From: Fennellomyces sp. T-0311
Lineage: Eukaryota; Mucoromycota; Mucoromycetes; Mucorales; Lichtheimiaceae
Direction of reading: 5' to 3'
Assembly (NCBI GenBank): GCA_025266875.1
Contig: JALLLT010000104.1
Coordinates: 1-39,866 of the forward strand
Length of the DNA: 39,866 nucleotides
Shown here piece by piece: positions 20,765-30,634 of the stretch. The position numbers and the translations under genes are program-made. Position 1 is the first letter of the stretch. Every line of letters begins with the position of its first letter. The notes under the pieces are model-generated. The model was not told the origin of the DNA. It made no database searches and saw only the letters and a program-made list of their open reading frames with translations.

Positions 20765-21012
20765 GTCTTTTAGATCGCCCTCTCAAACAGGACCTGTTGG
20801 ATGATCAGGCTTTGGTCGAGAATGCTGTGTCAGTAGGGAGCAGTGACTCTGCAGTAAGAAAATACTATGCTGCTTCCCTGTGCACTTTGTTGACTTTTGC
20901 TGTGAATCGAAGGAGGATGACCTGCACCCGTTCTAGCAGTCTGCGTTCGATGACGTTGAGGAAGAGAACGATCGATAAAGCAGTTTTTACTTCTTATAAA
21001 AACCGTGTCTAG
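20765..21012 (+). CDS. Exon-like cassette in unit 3 (open frame, unknown product)
   Basis: Best preserved of the three cassettes. It opens after TTCTTACAAAG (acceptor-like) and closes at TAG 21010-21012. Residues include LLDRPLKQDLLDDQA, RKYYAASLCTLL, TRSSSLRSMTLRKRT and a basic end. Upstream the frame is open to an ATG-like start at 20734. No known domain. Same-length copies at 16456 and 18064. Confidence 0.38.
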
Positions 21013-21024
21013 GTACTGTCTCAC

Positions 21025-21925
21025 AACTGTTCAGCTTTGCCAGTGCGCAATATACAGTTGCCTTTCCAATCAAATGACCATACATTGTCATCTACCTAAG
21101 CCAACCAGGTAAACTAATGTGTCTTTACTATGAATAACAAGCATGATGAGCCGGCTCACCATTGAATGACCCGAAGCGTAGCGAAGGGGATCATTCAGGC
21201 GAGCATAGCGAGACAGGTGACGTGCTGCTTAACAAAATAATAAGCATAATAATATACACAACAGCATTCCAGTAGGGTTTAGAGTGTAGTTAATGACAAT
21301 GCAGCTTTGCCAGTGCGCAATATACATTTGCTTTTCAAACCAAGTGATCAAACATTGTCATCTATCTAACCCAACCAGGTGAATTAACATATCTTTTCTA
21401 CGTAGAACAAGCATGATGAGCCGGCTCACCGTTGAATGACCCGAAGCGTAGCGAAGGGGATCATTCAGTCGAGCGTAGCGAGACAGGTGATGTGCTCCTT
21501 AACACAATAATAAGCATAATAATATACACAACAGCATTCCAATAGGGTTTAGGGTGTATTTAGTGATAGTGCAGCTTTGCCAACGTTCAATGTACACTTG
21601 CCTTCCAAACCAAATTATCAAACATTGTTATCTATCTAACTCAACCAGGTGGACTGATGTGTCTTTACTATGAATAACAAGCATGATGAGCCGGCTCACC
21701 ATTGAATGACCCGCAACATAGCGAAGGGGATCATTCAGTCGAGCGTAGCGAGACAGGTGACGTGCTCCTAACCACAGTAACATGCACAATAGCATTCCAA
21801 TAAGGTTTAGGGTGTAGTTAGTGACAATACCGTGTTGCTAGCATGCATTATACAGCGGCCTTTCAAACTGAATTATCAAACATTGGCTTCCAAACAAATT
21901 ATCAAACATTGCCTCTCAAAACACA
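21025..21925 (+). repeat. 270-bp monomer array 3 (three copies)
   Basis: Cores at about 21146, 21416 and 21686 with 270-bp spacing, same palindromic words as in the other arrays. Confidence 0.85.
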
Positions 21926-22014
21926 CCCGAGCGGAGCGAAATAAAGTGCAGCCCAAAGGATGCAGTGACACGCAGCGCAGCGGAGGGGCTCACAAACCCT
22001 GCGGCGAAGCGAAG

Positions 22015-22217
22015 TGTGGTAACGTGAACAAGAAAAGTAAGAGAGTCAGTAAGGTACTGTGAGAATCTGATATATCTTTATTTTGGTAGGAAGTTCACGT
22101 CTATTTATACTTTTGACGAGACACTGGTAATTGTAAACCCGTGCTGCGCACTGATTGATGATTGATTAGCATTTTATCGATGGAGTATCGTCGTACAAGT
22201 TCGACTTGGATACCACG
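22015..22217 (-). mobile_element. Solo LTR of the chromovirus family, reverse orientation
   Basis: On the plus strand it begins TGTGGTAAC and ends GATACCACG (last base mutated from A). It is flanked by the direct repeat CGAAG (22010-22014 and 22218-22222), a 5-bp target duplication. On the minus strand it has a TATA-like GTATAAATAG and an AATAAAG signal and shares GTGGTATCCAAG and GATTCTCACAG with the LTR at 1037-1311. Its position breaks the fold-back end of repeat unit 3. Confidence 0.78.
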
Positions 22218-22267
22218 CGAAGGCTGCACTTTATATATATATATGTATATCTATCTATTTATGCTCA

Positions 22268-22424
22268 TCACAGGTGATCACGACTGCTGCCTAGTTTCAT
22301 TTTACCAACATCCATGCCAGGGTATAGGTAGTAGTATCTTCCTGAATGGAGGGATGATTCCATCATGCCCGCAAAGCCTTCTATGTTTTCCACCGCAGTT
22401 ACATAGCGTTTGGTGCCTTGAAGG
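22268..22424 (-). pseudogene. Tnp2 copy B, 3' remnant of the last exon
   Basis: Minus-strand continuation of the last exon (KRYVTAVENIEGFAGMMESS, then GRYYYLYPGMDV) ending TGA at 22268-22270. It is separated from the rest of the gene at 27531 by the inserted retrotransposon. The frame is kept across the insertion once the element and one GAAGG copy are ignored, showing that the two pieces were one exon. Confidence 0.75.
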
Positions 22425-22523
22425 TGTAATAGTCAGTGATCACAAACCCCCTATTTTAGTAATAGTATATATATTCATATCCCCCTCATAAATAAACAGC
22501 AGTTGTTACACCGAACTCTTACA
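22425..22523 (+). repeat. 5' LTR (99 bp)
   Basis: TGTAA...TTACA with a TATA-like gtatatata (about 22465) and AATAAA at 22491-22496. Unusually short for an LTR. The gag-pol ATG follows only 17 bp after it. Confidence 0.9.
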
Positions 22524-22540
22524 TTTGGTGGAGAAGCAAA

Positions 22541-25500
22541 ATGAATCCTGAGCCGAATCTGAATGATCAACACACCAGTGATCATGCAGCGAACCCTGAG
22601 GCCAATCCATGGCTCTTAAGCGAGAATCTTCCTCAAGGATACCGACAGCAGTCAGAAGAACAACCATCAACTTTGCGGCAACCAAACCAACCGCTGCTTC
22701 CACAACAACTCCTTCTGTCACCAGAACAGCAACATCACCTCTTGCAGATGGAAATGAATCATCGCAACACAGTCATAGAGCTACAACAGCAGCTCGCCAG
22801 CCAGCAAGAGGAAGCCTATCAGCGGCAACAACAGTGGCAGCAAGAACGAGATAACACCCTTGCCGAAATAAACCGACGACACCAAGAAGAGCTTGAGCAA
22901 ATGACTCAGAACATGCACACTATGTATGAGCAGCTCAGAAATACCTCTCCAACCAACCAACAAATCCAGCCACTCACCCAACAGCTTTCCACGTTGCTTT
23001 CAGCCTTGGAAGCACACGAGCATCGCCGTGAAACGAGTCAGCAGGAGCTCTTTAGCCGAATTGAGGAATGGAGAACCTCAACTGAAGGAGCTCAATCCGT
23101 TGCCTCCCTAGAAGAGACACGTGCAAATAGAGACGAAATTCTCATATCTACTTTGCAAAGCCTGACCGAGATGCTACAACAGCAGCGCACACAACATTTA
23201 CAACAGCCATCGAACAGCACAGCAAGAGGTAGCACCATCAGCCGGCAACTGTCACGCCTACCAGTTGACTTGCAAAGACCTTTGTGCAGCGAATCATCGA
23301 GTGAACGGGATGAGCATTTCACAACATCAAGCGATCATGGCGCTTCTGACCATGATGGATCTTCAGAAGATCGTCGCACAATGGTGCGTGTGGCTCGCCA
23401 AAATGATACATCTGTTCGGAAGAGCAGAAGACGAATGGAAGTTCCTGTATTCAAAGGGCAGGCAACCGAAGATCCATTCTCGTGGCTGTTAGTATTTGAG
23501 AAAGCTGGTGAATATTACGAATGGGATGATAATGACAAGGTCAAGGAATTCATGGTGTCGATGCAAGGCCAAGCAGTCTATTGGTGGGACGGACTCACGG
23601 CCGAAGAGAAAAGGTCATATGAATCGATCAAAAACGCTTTCACAAGCTTCTTCGGAGGAGGAGCTGAGGCAGCAGTACTCACTTTAGCTGATCTGCCAAA
23701 TTTGAAGCAAAACCAAGAGAGTATGACGACGTTTGGTGCACGCTTAAAGCTCGCCTTGACACGAATCCAAAAAGGCATGAGCGAAGAGCTAAAACTGTAC
23801 TTCTTCAATGCTCACACACGACCGGACGTCGCAAAGGAAGTCTCGCGATTCAAACCAGCAACACTAGATGCCGCAATCCAATATGCAATCCATCTAGAGC
23901 GTCAAGACAGAGCAGCCGTTGCTCACAACAAGCGGTTTTTACCAGTCACCACACCGAACCCGAGTTACCCGGCAACATTGTCGACATCGCATCCAGCACC
24001 AGTAGATGGATCAGCATCAGCAGCAATCGACACAGCAACACCCATGGATATCGACATGCAAGTCATCACCCAGCAACAAAACCCTCAATTTGGCAAGTCG
24101 AGACAACAGCAGCGATCCAACAACAAAAAGCCCAACAAAAAGAAAAAAGGCAAATGTTATCTTTGCAAGAAACCAGGGCATTTTCAATCTGAATGTTGGC
24201 ACAACAAGTCAAAGAACAACAACAATCAGCAATCGACGACAACAGTAAAAACAACACGACAGCAAGATCAACAACAAGTGGTTCAGCAAAACAGCACAAC
24301 AACAGCAGCAACAGCAGCAGGCAACAACGGCAACGAATTCATTACACCTCTGTTCAAGTATCTTGAGCAGAATAGCCAGAGACACTTGCCAGTCAACATT
24401 CCAGTCAAACAATCCGTTCAAGTCGATGATGAGAATCGAGAAGGCATGAGGTTCATGGTTGATGTATGCCTGGGCCAATCGGTTCTTAAGGCGCTCGTAG
24501 ATACTGGATCGGAGATCACGACGATGGATGAACAGACCCTTCAAGATACTGGGTTAACATCGCGACCTCGTGAACCAATCTACATTCAGTATGGCAATAA
24601 ATCTCGTGCGCTTTCTGAAAACGAGGTTGAAACCATACTTGAGATGCATCAGCAACAGTACCCCATCACTATTCACATCGTGCCACGACAAAACACCAAA
24701 GTGATCCTGGGGATGGATTGGTTAAAAGGATTGGGCGTATACCTTGATCCAGATAACTGCGCTATCGTATCCAAAGAGCAAGTGCTCAGAACCGTCATGT
24801 CCAACTCTGCCGAAACAACATGGGACGGTCTTCCAGCACAAGTCAAAGCCAAGTTCAAGGAACATCCGCATCTCATCAACGACACCCCTTACCAAACCAC
24901 CACGAGTGTACCTATTACTTACATAATCGATACAGGGGATGCCAAGCCAGTTTTTACTCCCTGTCCCAGAAGGTCACCTGCAGAACAACGTGTTATTGAC
25001 GAGGAGGTGAAGAAGATGCATGAGCGAGGAGTAATTGCAAGATGCCAGAGCCCATGGTGTTCACCACCGGTCCTTGTACCAAAATCTGATGGTACTTGGA
25101 GATTTTGTGTCTCATACAAACGGCTCAACGCAGTTACCATTAAAGACAAAACGCCATTGCCATTGGTCCAAGATCTCCTTGACAAACTACAAGGCTCCGT
25201 TTGCTTGTCGCTCATCGACTTAAAAGCTGGATACTGGCAAATCCCGATGGAACATTCTAGTTCTTTCAAGACATGTTTTTCCGATGGACGTTTTTTATGG
25301 AGGTTTTTGGTCATGCCGTATGGAGTGACAAACGGCCCATCGACGTACCAATCTTTCATGTCAAATCTTGCCGGTCATCTCGATTTCGTCACCATATATA
25401 TCGACGATTTGTGTGTACATTCACCGGACGAGGAGACACATTGGACTCACTTGGGGATTGTTCTGGACATTCTGGCAAAAGCATCCTTGAAAATCAACCT

Positions 25501-27436
25501 CAAGAAATGCAAGTTTAACCAACGACGCATCAAGTACTTGGGATACTATGTGTCTGCCAAGGGAATCGAGCCAGATGAAGAAAGGATTGCAGTCATCAAA
25601 CACTGGCCAGCACCTAAGAATCCTCAGGAGCTCCAACGATTTCTGGGATTCTGCAACTTCTATCATCGATTCATGGTGAATATGGCAAAGTTAGCAAGAC
25701 CGTTATATAAACTCCTACGCAAGGACGCATCGTGGAGCTGGGCAACTGAACAGCAAGCCGCTTTTGCTGGATTGAAGCAACAATTGATGAACCTCCCGAC
25801 TCTGGCGTTTCCGAATCCAAACTACCCCTATGATCTTCATACGGATAGCTCAAATCACTCAATTGCAGCAGTACTTTGCCAAAATCATCGGCCAGTCGCC
25901 TATGCAAGCAAAACGCTATCGCCCGCGGAGGTCAACTACACGGTCACCGAAAAAGAATGTCTCGCAGTGGTTTGGGCACTTTTGTATTTTCACTGTTATA
26001 TTCATGGCGCAATACTAACAATTTATACCGATCACAAGAGCCTCAAGGCGATCATGGGCACAAAGACCCCGCGAGGTCGCATTGCAAGATGGGTACTAGC
26101 CGTTCAAAGTTATTCCTTTACCATTGTTCATCGAAAAGGCGTCGATAACAAGGATGCCGATGCATTGAGCAGAATTTGCAATAGTCAGGAGCACAGCATT
26201 CCGACCATCACATTGGATACGCTACGGGAGCACCAAAAGGAAGACAGTGAAATCAAGGACTTCATTCGACAAAGAGACGAGCGATTCTTCTTTTATAACG
26301 CTGTTTTTTGCATCAACCGAAACCAGCCAATTGTCGTCATGCCCACAAACCTCCGACACCAGTTTTTAACATCGATCCACAATCATGCCACTGCAGCTCA
26401 TCTTGGCCGTGACAAGACTCTCGAGAAAGCATATCAAGTCGCATGGTGGCCGAGGATGAAACAAGACGTGGATGAGTACATCCGCCGATGTGCGGAGTGT
26501 CAACGCCATAAGACGCCAACACGGAAATTCGGGAAGCTAACAAGTGTACAAGTCAGCCAGCCCGGCGAAATATGGGCCGCCGATGTCGCCGTGTTGCCAG
26601 TATCACATCAAGGAAACCGATACATGATTGTCTTCGGCGAGTATCTGACGAAATGGCTAGTTACTGCAGCAGTACCAAGTTTTGACTCGAACGTCATTGC
26701 GAATATTCTCCTTTATGAAATTGTCCTCAAGCATGGCGTACCACGGAAATGGATTACCGACAACGGATCAAATTTCATCTCGGAAGCTATGGTCACCGTC
26801 TGTGAACGTCTGGGAATTTCAAAGTCAACCACTAGTGTGGAACACCCACAAGGGGATGGGTTTATCGAAAGACAAAATAGAACAATTAAAGGAGCATTGG
26901 CGATCTACGCAGAAAAGGAGCCAGAAACATGGGACTCCTATCTTCCGTTTGTAACATTTGCGATCAACACAAGCAAACAAGCCTCGACCGGGAAGTCTCC
27001 ATTCGAGATTATGTATGGAAGGAAGCCAATTCTACCAAGCACTGCAGAACTACAGCTACCAGCGATGAAGGCTCACAACACCAAGACCTGGTTAGCCTAT
27101 TTGAATCACTACCTTCCTCTATTGCATGGTGATGTTCGAACAAATATTCAGAAGGCGCAGGAAAGGCAACAAAAATATTACAATCGAGGACGTCAAGACC
27201 GGCCACAATTCAAGGTTAATGATCTAGTCATGAAGATCAAGCCTAAGGAAACGTGGAAGTTTCCTCAAGCGAAGTTCACCGGACCCTGGCGTATAATCAA
27301 GATTAACAACTCTGCTGGAACAAGCTTCTCATTACAACATCACGTGAACAAAAGAGCAAAAATCACGACTGCAAACCACATTCAGCTCTATCAATTCCAT
27401 GACAATACCAAGCTCTTTGAAGAGAGGACAGTGTAA
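22541..27436 (+). CDS. Gag-pol polyprotein, Ty3/gypsy
   Basis: 1631 codons, intact. Order: Gln-rich leader and coiled coil (about residues 65-215); retrotransposon gag domain (about 305-460; DPFSWLLVFEKAGEYY); CCHC knuckle CYLCKKPGHFQSEC (539-552); aspartic protease LVDTGSE (Asp 654); reverse transcriptase with DLKAGYWQI and YIDD (953-956); RNase H (HTDSSNHS Asp 1102, TEKEC Glu, YTDHKS); integrase zinc finger H-H-C-C (His 1280 to Cys 1322); core WAADVAV (Asp 1348), TDNGSNF (Asp 1407), GFIERQN (Glu 1443), exact D35E; GPY-type end FTGPWRI (about 1581). No chromodomain. Gag and pol share one frame, so no frameshift is needed. RT has VSYKRLN where VDYRxLN is usual. The stop codon TAA comes from the LTR itself (TGTAA). 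Confidence 0.96.
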   Translation: MNPEPNLNDQHTSDHAANPEANPWLLSENLPQGYRQQSEEQPSTLRQPNQPLLPQQLLLSPEQQHHLLQMEMNHRNTVIELQQQLASQQEEAYQRQQQWQQERDNTLAEINRRHQEELEQMTQNMHTMYEQLRNTSPTNQQIQPLTQQLSTLLSALEAHEHRRETSQQELFSRIEEWRTSTEGAQSVASLEETRANRDEILISTLQSLTEMLQQQRTQHLQQPSNSTARGSTISRQLSRLPVDLQRPLCSESSSERDEHFTTSSDHGASDHDGSSEDRRTMVRVARQNDTSVRKSRRRMEVPVFKGQATEDPFSWLLVFEKAGEYYEWDDNDKVKEFMVSMQGQAVYWWDGLTAEEKRSYESIKNAFTSFFGGGAEAAVLTLADLPNLKQNQESMTTFGARLKLALTRIQKGMSEELKLYFFNAHTRPDVAKEVSRFKPATLDAAIQYAIHLERQDRAAVAHNKRFLPVTTPNPSYPATLSTSHPAPVDGSASAAIDTATPMDIDMQVITQQQNPQFGKSRQQQRSNNKKPNKKKKGKCYLCKKPGHFQSECWHNKSKNNNNQQSTTTVKTTRQQDQQQVVQQNSTTTAATAAGNNGNEFITPLFKYLEQNSQRHLPVNIPVKQSVQVDDENREGMRFMVDVCLGQSVLKALVDTGSEITTMDEQTLQDTGLTSRPREPIYIQYGNKSRALSENEVETILEMHQQQYPITIHIVPRQNTKVILGMDWLKGLGVYLDPDNCAIVSKEQVLRTVMSNSAETTWDGLPAQVKAKFKEHPHLINDTPYQTTTSVPITYIIDTGDAKPVFTPCPRRSPAEQRVIDEEVKKMHERGVIARCQSPWCSPPVLVPKSDGTWRFCVSYKRLNAVTIKDKTPLPLVQDLLDKLQGSVCLSLIDLKAGYWQIPMEHSSSFKTCFSDGRFLWRFLVMPYGVTNGPSTYQSFMSNLAGHLDFVTIYIDDLCVHSPDEETHWTHLGIVLDILAKASLKINLKKCKFNQRRIKYLGYYVSAKGIEPDEERIAVIKHWPAPKNPQELQRFLGFCNFYHRFMVNMAKLARPLYKLLRKDASWSWATEQQAAFAGLKQQLMNLPTLAFPNPNYPYDLHTDSSNHSIAAVLCQNHRPVAYASKTLSPAEVNYTVTEKECLAVVWALLYFHCYIHGAILTIYTDHKSLKAIMGTKTPRGRIARWVLAVQSYSFTIVHRKGVDNKDADALSRICNSQEHSIPTITLDTLREHQKEDSEIKDFIRQRDERFFFYNAVFCINRNQPIVVMPTNLRHQFLTSIHNHATAAHLGRDKTLEKAYQVAWWPRMKQDVDEYIRRCAECQRHKTPTRKFGKLTSVQVSQPGEIWAADVAVLPVSHQGNRYMIVFGEYLTKWLVTAAVPSFDSNVIANILLYEIVLKHGVPRKWITDNGSNFISEAMVTVCERLGISKSTTSVEHPQGDGFIERQNRTIKGALAIYAEKEPETWDSYLPFVTFAINTSKQASTGKSPFEIMYGRKPILPSTAELQLPAMKAHNTKTWLAYLNHYLPLLHGDVRTNIQKAQERQQKYYNRGRQDRPQFKVNDLVMKIKPKETWKFPQAKFTGPWRIIKINNSAGTSFSLQHHVNKRAKITTANHIQLYQFHDNTKLFEERTV

Positions 27437-27530
27437 TAGTCAGTGATCACAAACCCCCTATTTTAGTAATAGTATATATATTCATATCCCCCTCATAAAT
27501 AAACAGCAGTTGTTACACCGAACTCTTACA
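27432..27530 (+). repeat. 3' LTR (99 bp)
   Basis: Same sequence as the 5' LTR by eye. It overlaps the last codons of gag-pol and is followed by the target duplicate GAAGG. Confidence 0.9.
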
Positions 27531-30500
27531 GAAGGGTAGTACCGAATGCTGCTCCAGCACCATTCTGATCCACATTTTCAATTATATTTAGTAAGCAAAG
27601 CATCTTGGTAGATTCTAGATATTCCCTGAATAATCAATTCAAATATATAATCAGTGTTTAAGTGAATAACATACCTTCATATGAGTGCACGAAGAACAGT
27701 AAAATTTCACTAAAAAATCGTCGCCACACATTTCTCGGAGCAGCTCTGGGTTTTTTGGCATTCAAATCTACCGGAAGCATCACAGTAATAAAGTGTGTCA
27801 ACCTTTTTGCACGGTTATTCGGAAACGCAAGGCAACCGTATTCCTTACCGTCAATATAGAGCTTCGGTGCAACGATATCAAGTTTCTGGCGAATGTTATT
27901 CACTGGTTTTTGTGTCTCTCTGGACCAAAAATTCTTGGCATAATACTGCAAGTTATATTGTTGCTGGTACTTCGACATTGGGACGTCTTTCAATATAGGA
28001 CCCCAAAATTCTGCATCATGCTCTTTGCGACTGAGATGAAAAAAGCCTTTAGCCTTTCTTTTACCTACGCTATCCTTCGGTAACTGTCGATTATAGTATC
28101 TTGATGCGGCTATCTTGACAAGAGCATTGGATGCGTTGGGGCCAGGTGCAACTTTTGACTTGATGTATGATTTATTCTCGCCTGCGTAGATAGCACATTG
28201 TGATGAGAATCTAGACAGTAACCTGACCCGTCTATCATACCAACGGCACGCTTCATGCTTCTAGCGCTAAAAGACCGTGGAGGACCAAGTGCTTCAATAG
28301 CAGAGGGTAGATGCCGTAGATAATGCATATTGATAGTGTAGAGATTGTGGGGCATACTGTCATGCATAAATGTATGCCACTCGTGAATGTAGCTAAAATC
28401 GATAATACACATGTCAGTGGCAATAAATTTAACTTTCATTATCCCCACTCTTGGTATTACCCTTTCAGTCGTTCGATATCACTAGGGAACTCCTCACTTC
28501 CTTCGTACCCTGGTGGATCAGCAACGCACGAAATATCCCACTGTAACACAATGCTACATGCATTAACTAAACTTATCAACTCCTTCGTAAAACTACAGTC
28601 GTTTGCCTCCAACTGCTCATACACAACTGCTGGAATTGCGTACAACAAAAAATCGATGAAGTCAACAGCACAAGAACTCTTTGACCGAGCAAAAATATCT
28701 ACAACATTTCAATATAATTCATATGGTATAAGTGATTCCATAAGCAATGTTACTAACTTACCACCAAGATCTCCATCTAGCCCTAAGGGCAGTAGCAGAT
28801 GTGATGCTTTTAGCGCTTTGCCAATGTCAGATTGTTGTCGTGATGTCAATGCAAAAGTTGAATAGGCATTAGCGTATTGATTCTTTAACATTGCCAGAAT
28901 TTGACGGGCGACATTTTGCCCAAGTAAATGAAATTCGTCAATTCCGTAAAAGAATGGCGAGTGATACGTCAATAATTCCGTGAAAACATTAGAGCCTGAG
29001 ATCCCGTAGTCCTAATTTATAGGATCGATTAGTTTGGTTGAACGTGACAATGCTGAGAAACTTCATGAATTATTACCGGTAGCTCTCCCATAAAGTCACT
29101 GTCCGTGCGCATCTCATCCATATCCTCAATGTCACCTGCAAAATACTGGCCGTAACCCTTTCCTTTAGAACTAATCAGCGACTCGGATTCAATACGGCAC
29201 ATTCTACATCCGTAATGAGAGCCATGGCCCGTATGCTTGATTAGATCTGCTACTCCAGGGACATCACCAGATGCAAGAAGCAAATGTGCATGCAAATGGA
29301 TCTCGTCTTCTCCATCAACACGCAATCGCATCCTTTCAGTCGAAAGACGCCGTAGCTCGCTCATTAAAGGTTCCAAGAACGAATGAATATCTTTGGGCTT
29401 TACAGGACCTGGGATTATCGCGACTTTAAGCATGTTCTCTAGCTTGTAGCTTCATAAAATATAAGTGGATCAATGCTTTGTGTGAGTATCACGTACCGCT
29501 GATCTCTAGGCAAATTAAGTACGACAAGATGTATTATAGTCATGGAAATTGAGGTTCGTCCAAAACTAAACGGAGAAAATCAATCCACATATAAAGCGAG
29601 AGCGACATCGAACTCATTTTGGAATAGATGCTCTTGATCCGCAAAGGCGTGCCCATCAAAGATATCGGTAAAACTGCCTGGTGGTTCCTGGGAGTATGTC
29701 TCACGAAACATGTCACGGTGAGAGCGCGACACCATCATTGCAGCAATAAGCTCTAATAGTGGCAAGTAGCGCATACGAGCAACTGGACGCTTGAGATCAT
29801 TGTCTGTATACCTTGGCTTGGAACAATAAGAGCAAGTAAGCTCGCTATCGTTGTGAAACAGCTTACATCCAGTCTGACAGATGTCAAACATTTGGCTTTG
29901 AACAGGAAAGGCGGTTTCCGTTCGTCTAGTGGCCACATATACGGTATCTAAAGGCTCGGGTCCTTTGTCACAAATAATGAAGTAATTAGTACGAAAGCAC
30001 TTAATTTTCTCTAAAGCACCTACGGTAGTTATTGCTTGTTCTCCATTCATTGCAGAATTCTATTATTGCCTCATGCGATGCTCTTGAAAATTTTCCATCA
30101 TGTGCGATATTGCTCAAACGATGGTTCCAATAATCTTTCTCGCTAGGCGTTGGAGGATCTTGCAGGTCGATAACTTGTATCCCGTTCTCGTTTCGAACTC
30201 CGGGATATGCCTCTTGCTCCTCCACATCATTGTCATCGTCAAAATAATGCTGCAGAAGGAAATCAATATCCTCAAGGCCATCATCTTGATCATCTTCATA
30301 GTAGCTAAAGCAGTATAGGCTAGAAGTCGTTGGTTCTTCATCTTGGTGCCCGTAATCAAGATCGACGTCAAGATTATCATCAGCTAAGGTCGGTGTACGG
30401 CGGCGTTTCCTAGCTTGATAGCCTTGTTCAAGAGTTTGAGGACCCGAGTTACTCCTTTCAAAGGTAACTTCAGGACTTGCATGATGTGCTGTGTCCTGCA

Positions 30501-30634
30501 GCGAAACTTGATCTTGTAGATTTTCAGTCGGGGGGTCAGTGTCATTGGGCTGATCTCTGTCAAATGCAATGCAGTACTCTATGTTTCGAGAGATACCGTG
30601 GTACGTTTTTATGGCAGATATCACAGACAGGCAT
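27531..30634 (-). pseudogene. Tnp2-type transposase, copy B (exons 1-8, split by retrotransposon)
   Basis: Inferred minus-strand exons: 30634-30024, 29962-29497, 29449-29077, 29011-28762, 28698-28461, 28392-28241, 28181-27675, then 27625 onward, continuing at 22424-22268. Introns are 47-68 bp, GT-AG, several with CTAAT/CTAAC branch words. Start: zinc-finger leader CDICHKNVPRYLSKHRVLHC, then an acidic linker after a frame break near 30570. Core: FDICQTGCKLFH and CSYC; ALYVD then TGA (29580-29582) in place of the Gly of the VDGF motif; VAIIPGPVKPKD; CRMC; EFHLLGQN; INMHYLRHLP; SFSARSMKRAVG, where Lys occupies the usual Glu of SxERxIG; IKSKVAPGPNASN. One more base is missing at the intron 7/exon 8 join. 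The core matches copy A in order but not closely in sequence: a different lineage. Confidence 0.82.

Larger units (their letters stand above)
20150..22234 (+). repeat. Higher-order repeat, unit 3 (interrupted by a solo LTR)
   Basis: Same order: TATATATGAGAATCGAGTG at about 20151, second block at about 20356, cassette 20765-21012, three monomers, left fold-back arm ATAAAGTGCAGCC about 21940-21952, right arm GGCTGCACTTTAT at 22222-22234. A solo LTR (22015-22217) sits between the arms. The right flank is an AT dinucleotide run, as is the left flank of unit 1, so the array probably inserted into a TA-rich target. Confidence 0.7.
22425..27530 (+). mobile_element. Complete Ty3/gypsy LTR retrotransposon with 99-bp LTRs
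   Basis: 5106 bp. The LTRs at 22425-22523 and 27432-27530 look identical over 99 bp, both TGTAA...TTACA. Target duplication GAAGG at 22420-22424 and 27531-27535. A single gag-pol frame fills the inside. A purine tract (gaagagaggacag) precedes the 3' LTR and a tttggtggagaag primer-site-like word follows the 5' LTR. Identical LTRs and an intact frame indicate a very recent insertion. It lies in the last exon of the minus-strand Tnp2 gene. Confidence 0.93.

Noticed and set aside
16700..21900. CRISPR-like regular repeats
   Set aside because: Period is about 270 bp, spacers are themselves repetitive, and the context is a fungal genome. No cas genes.
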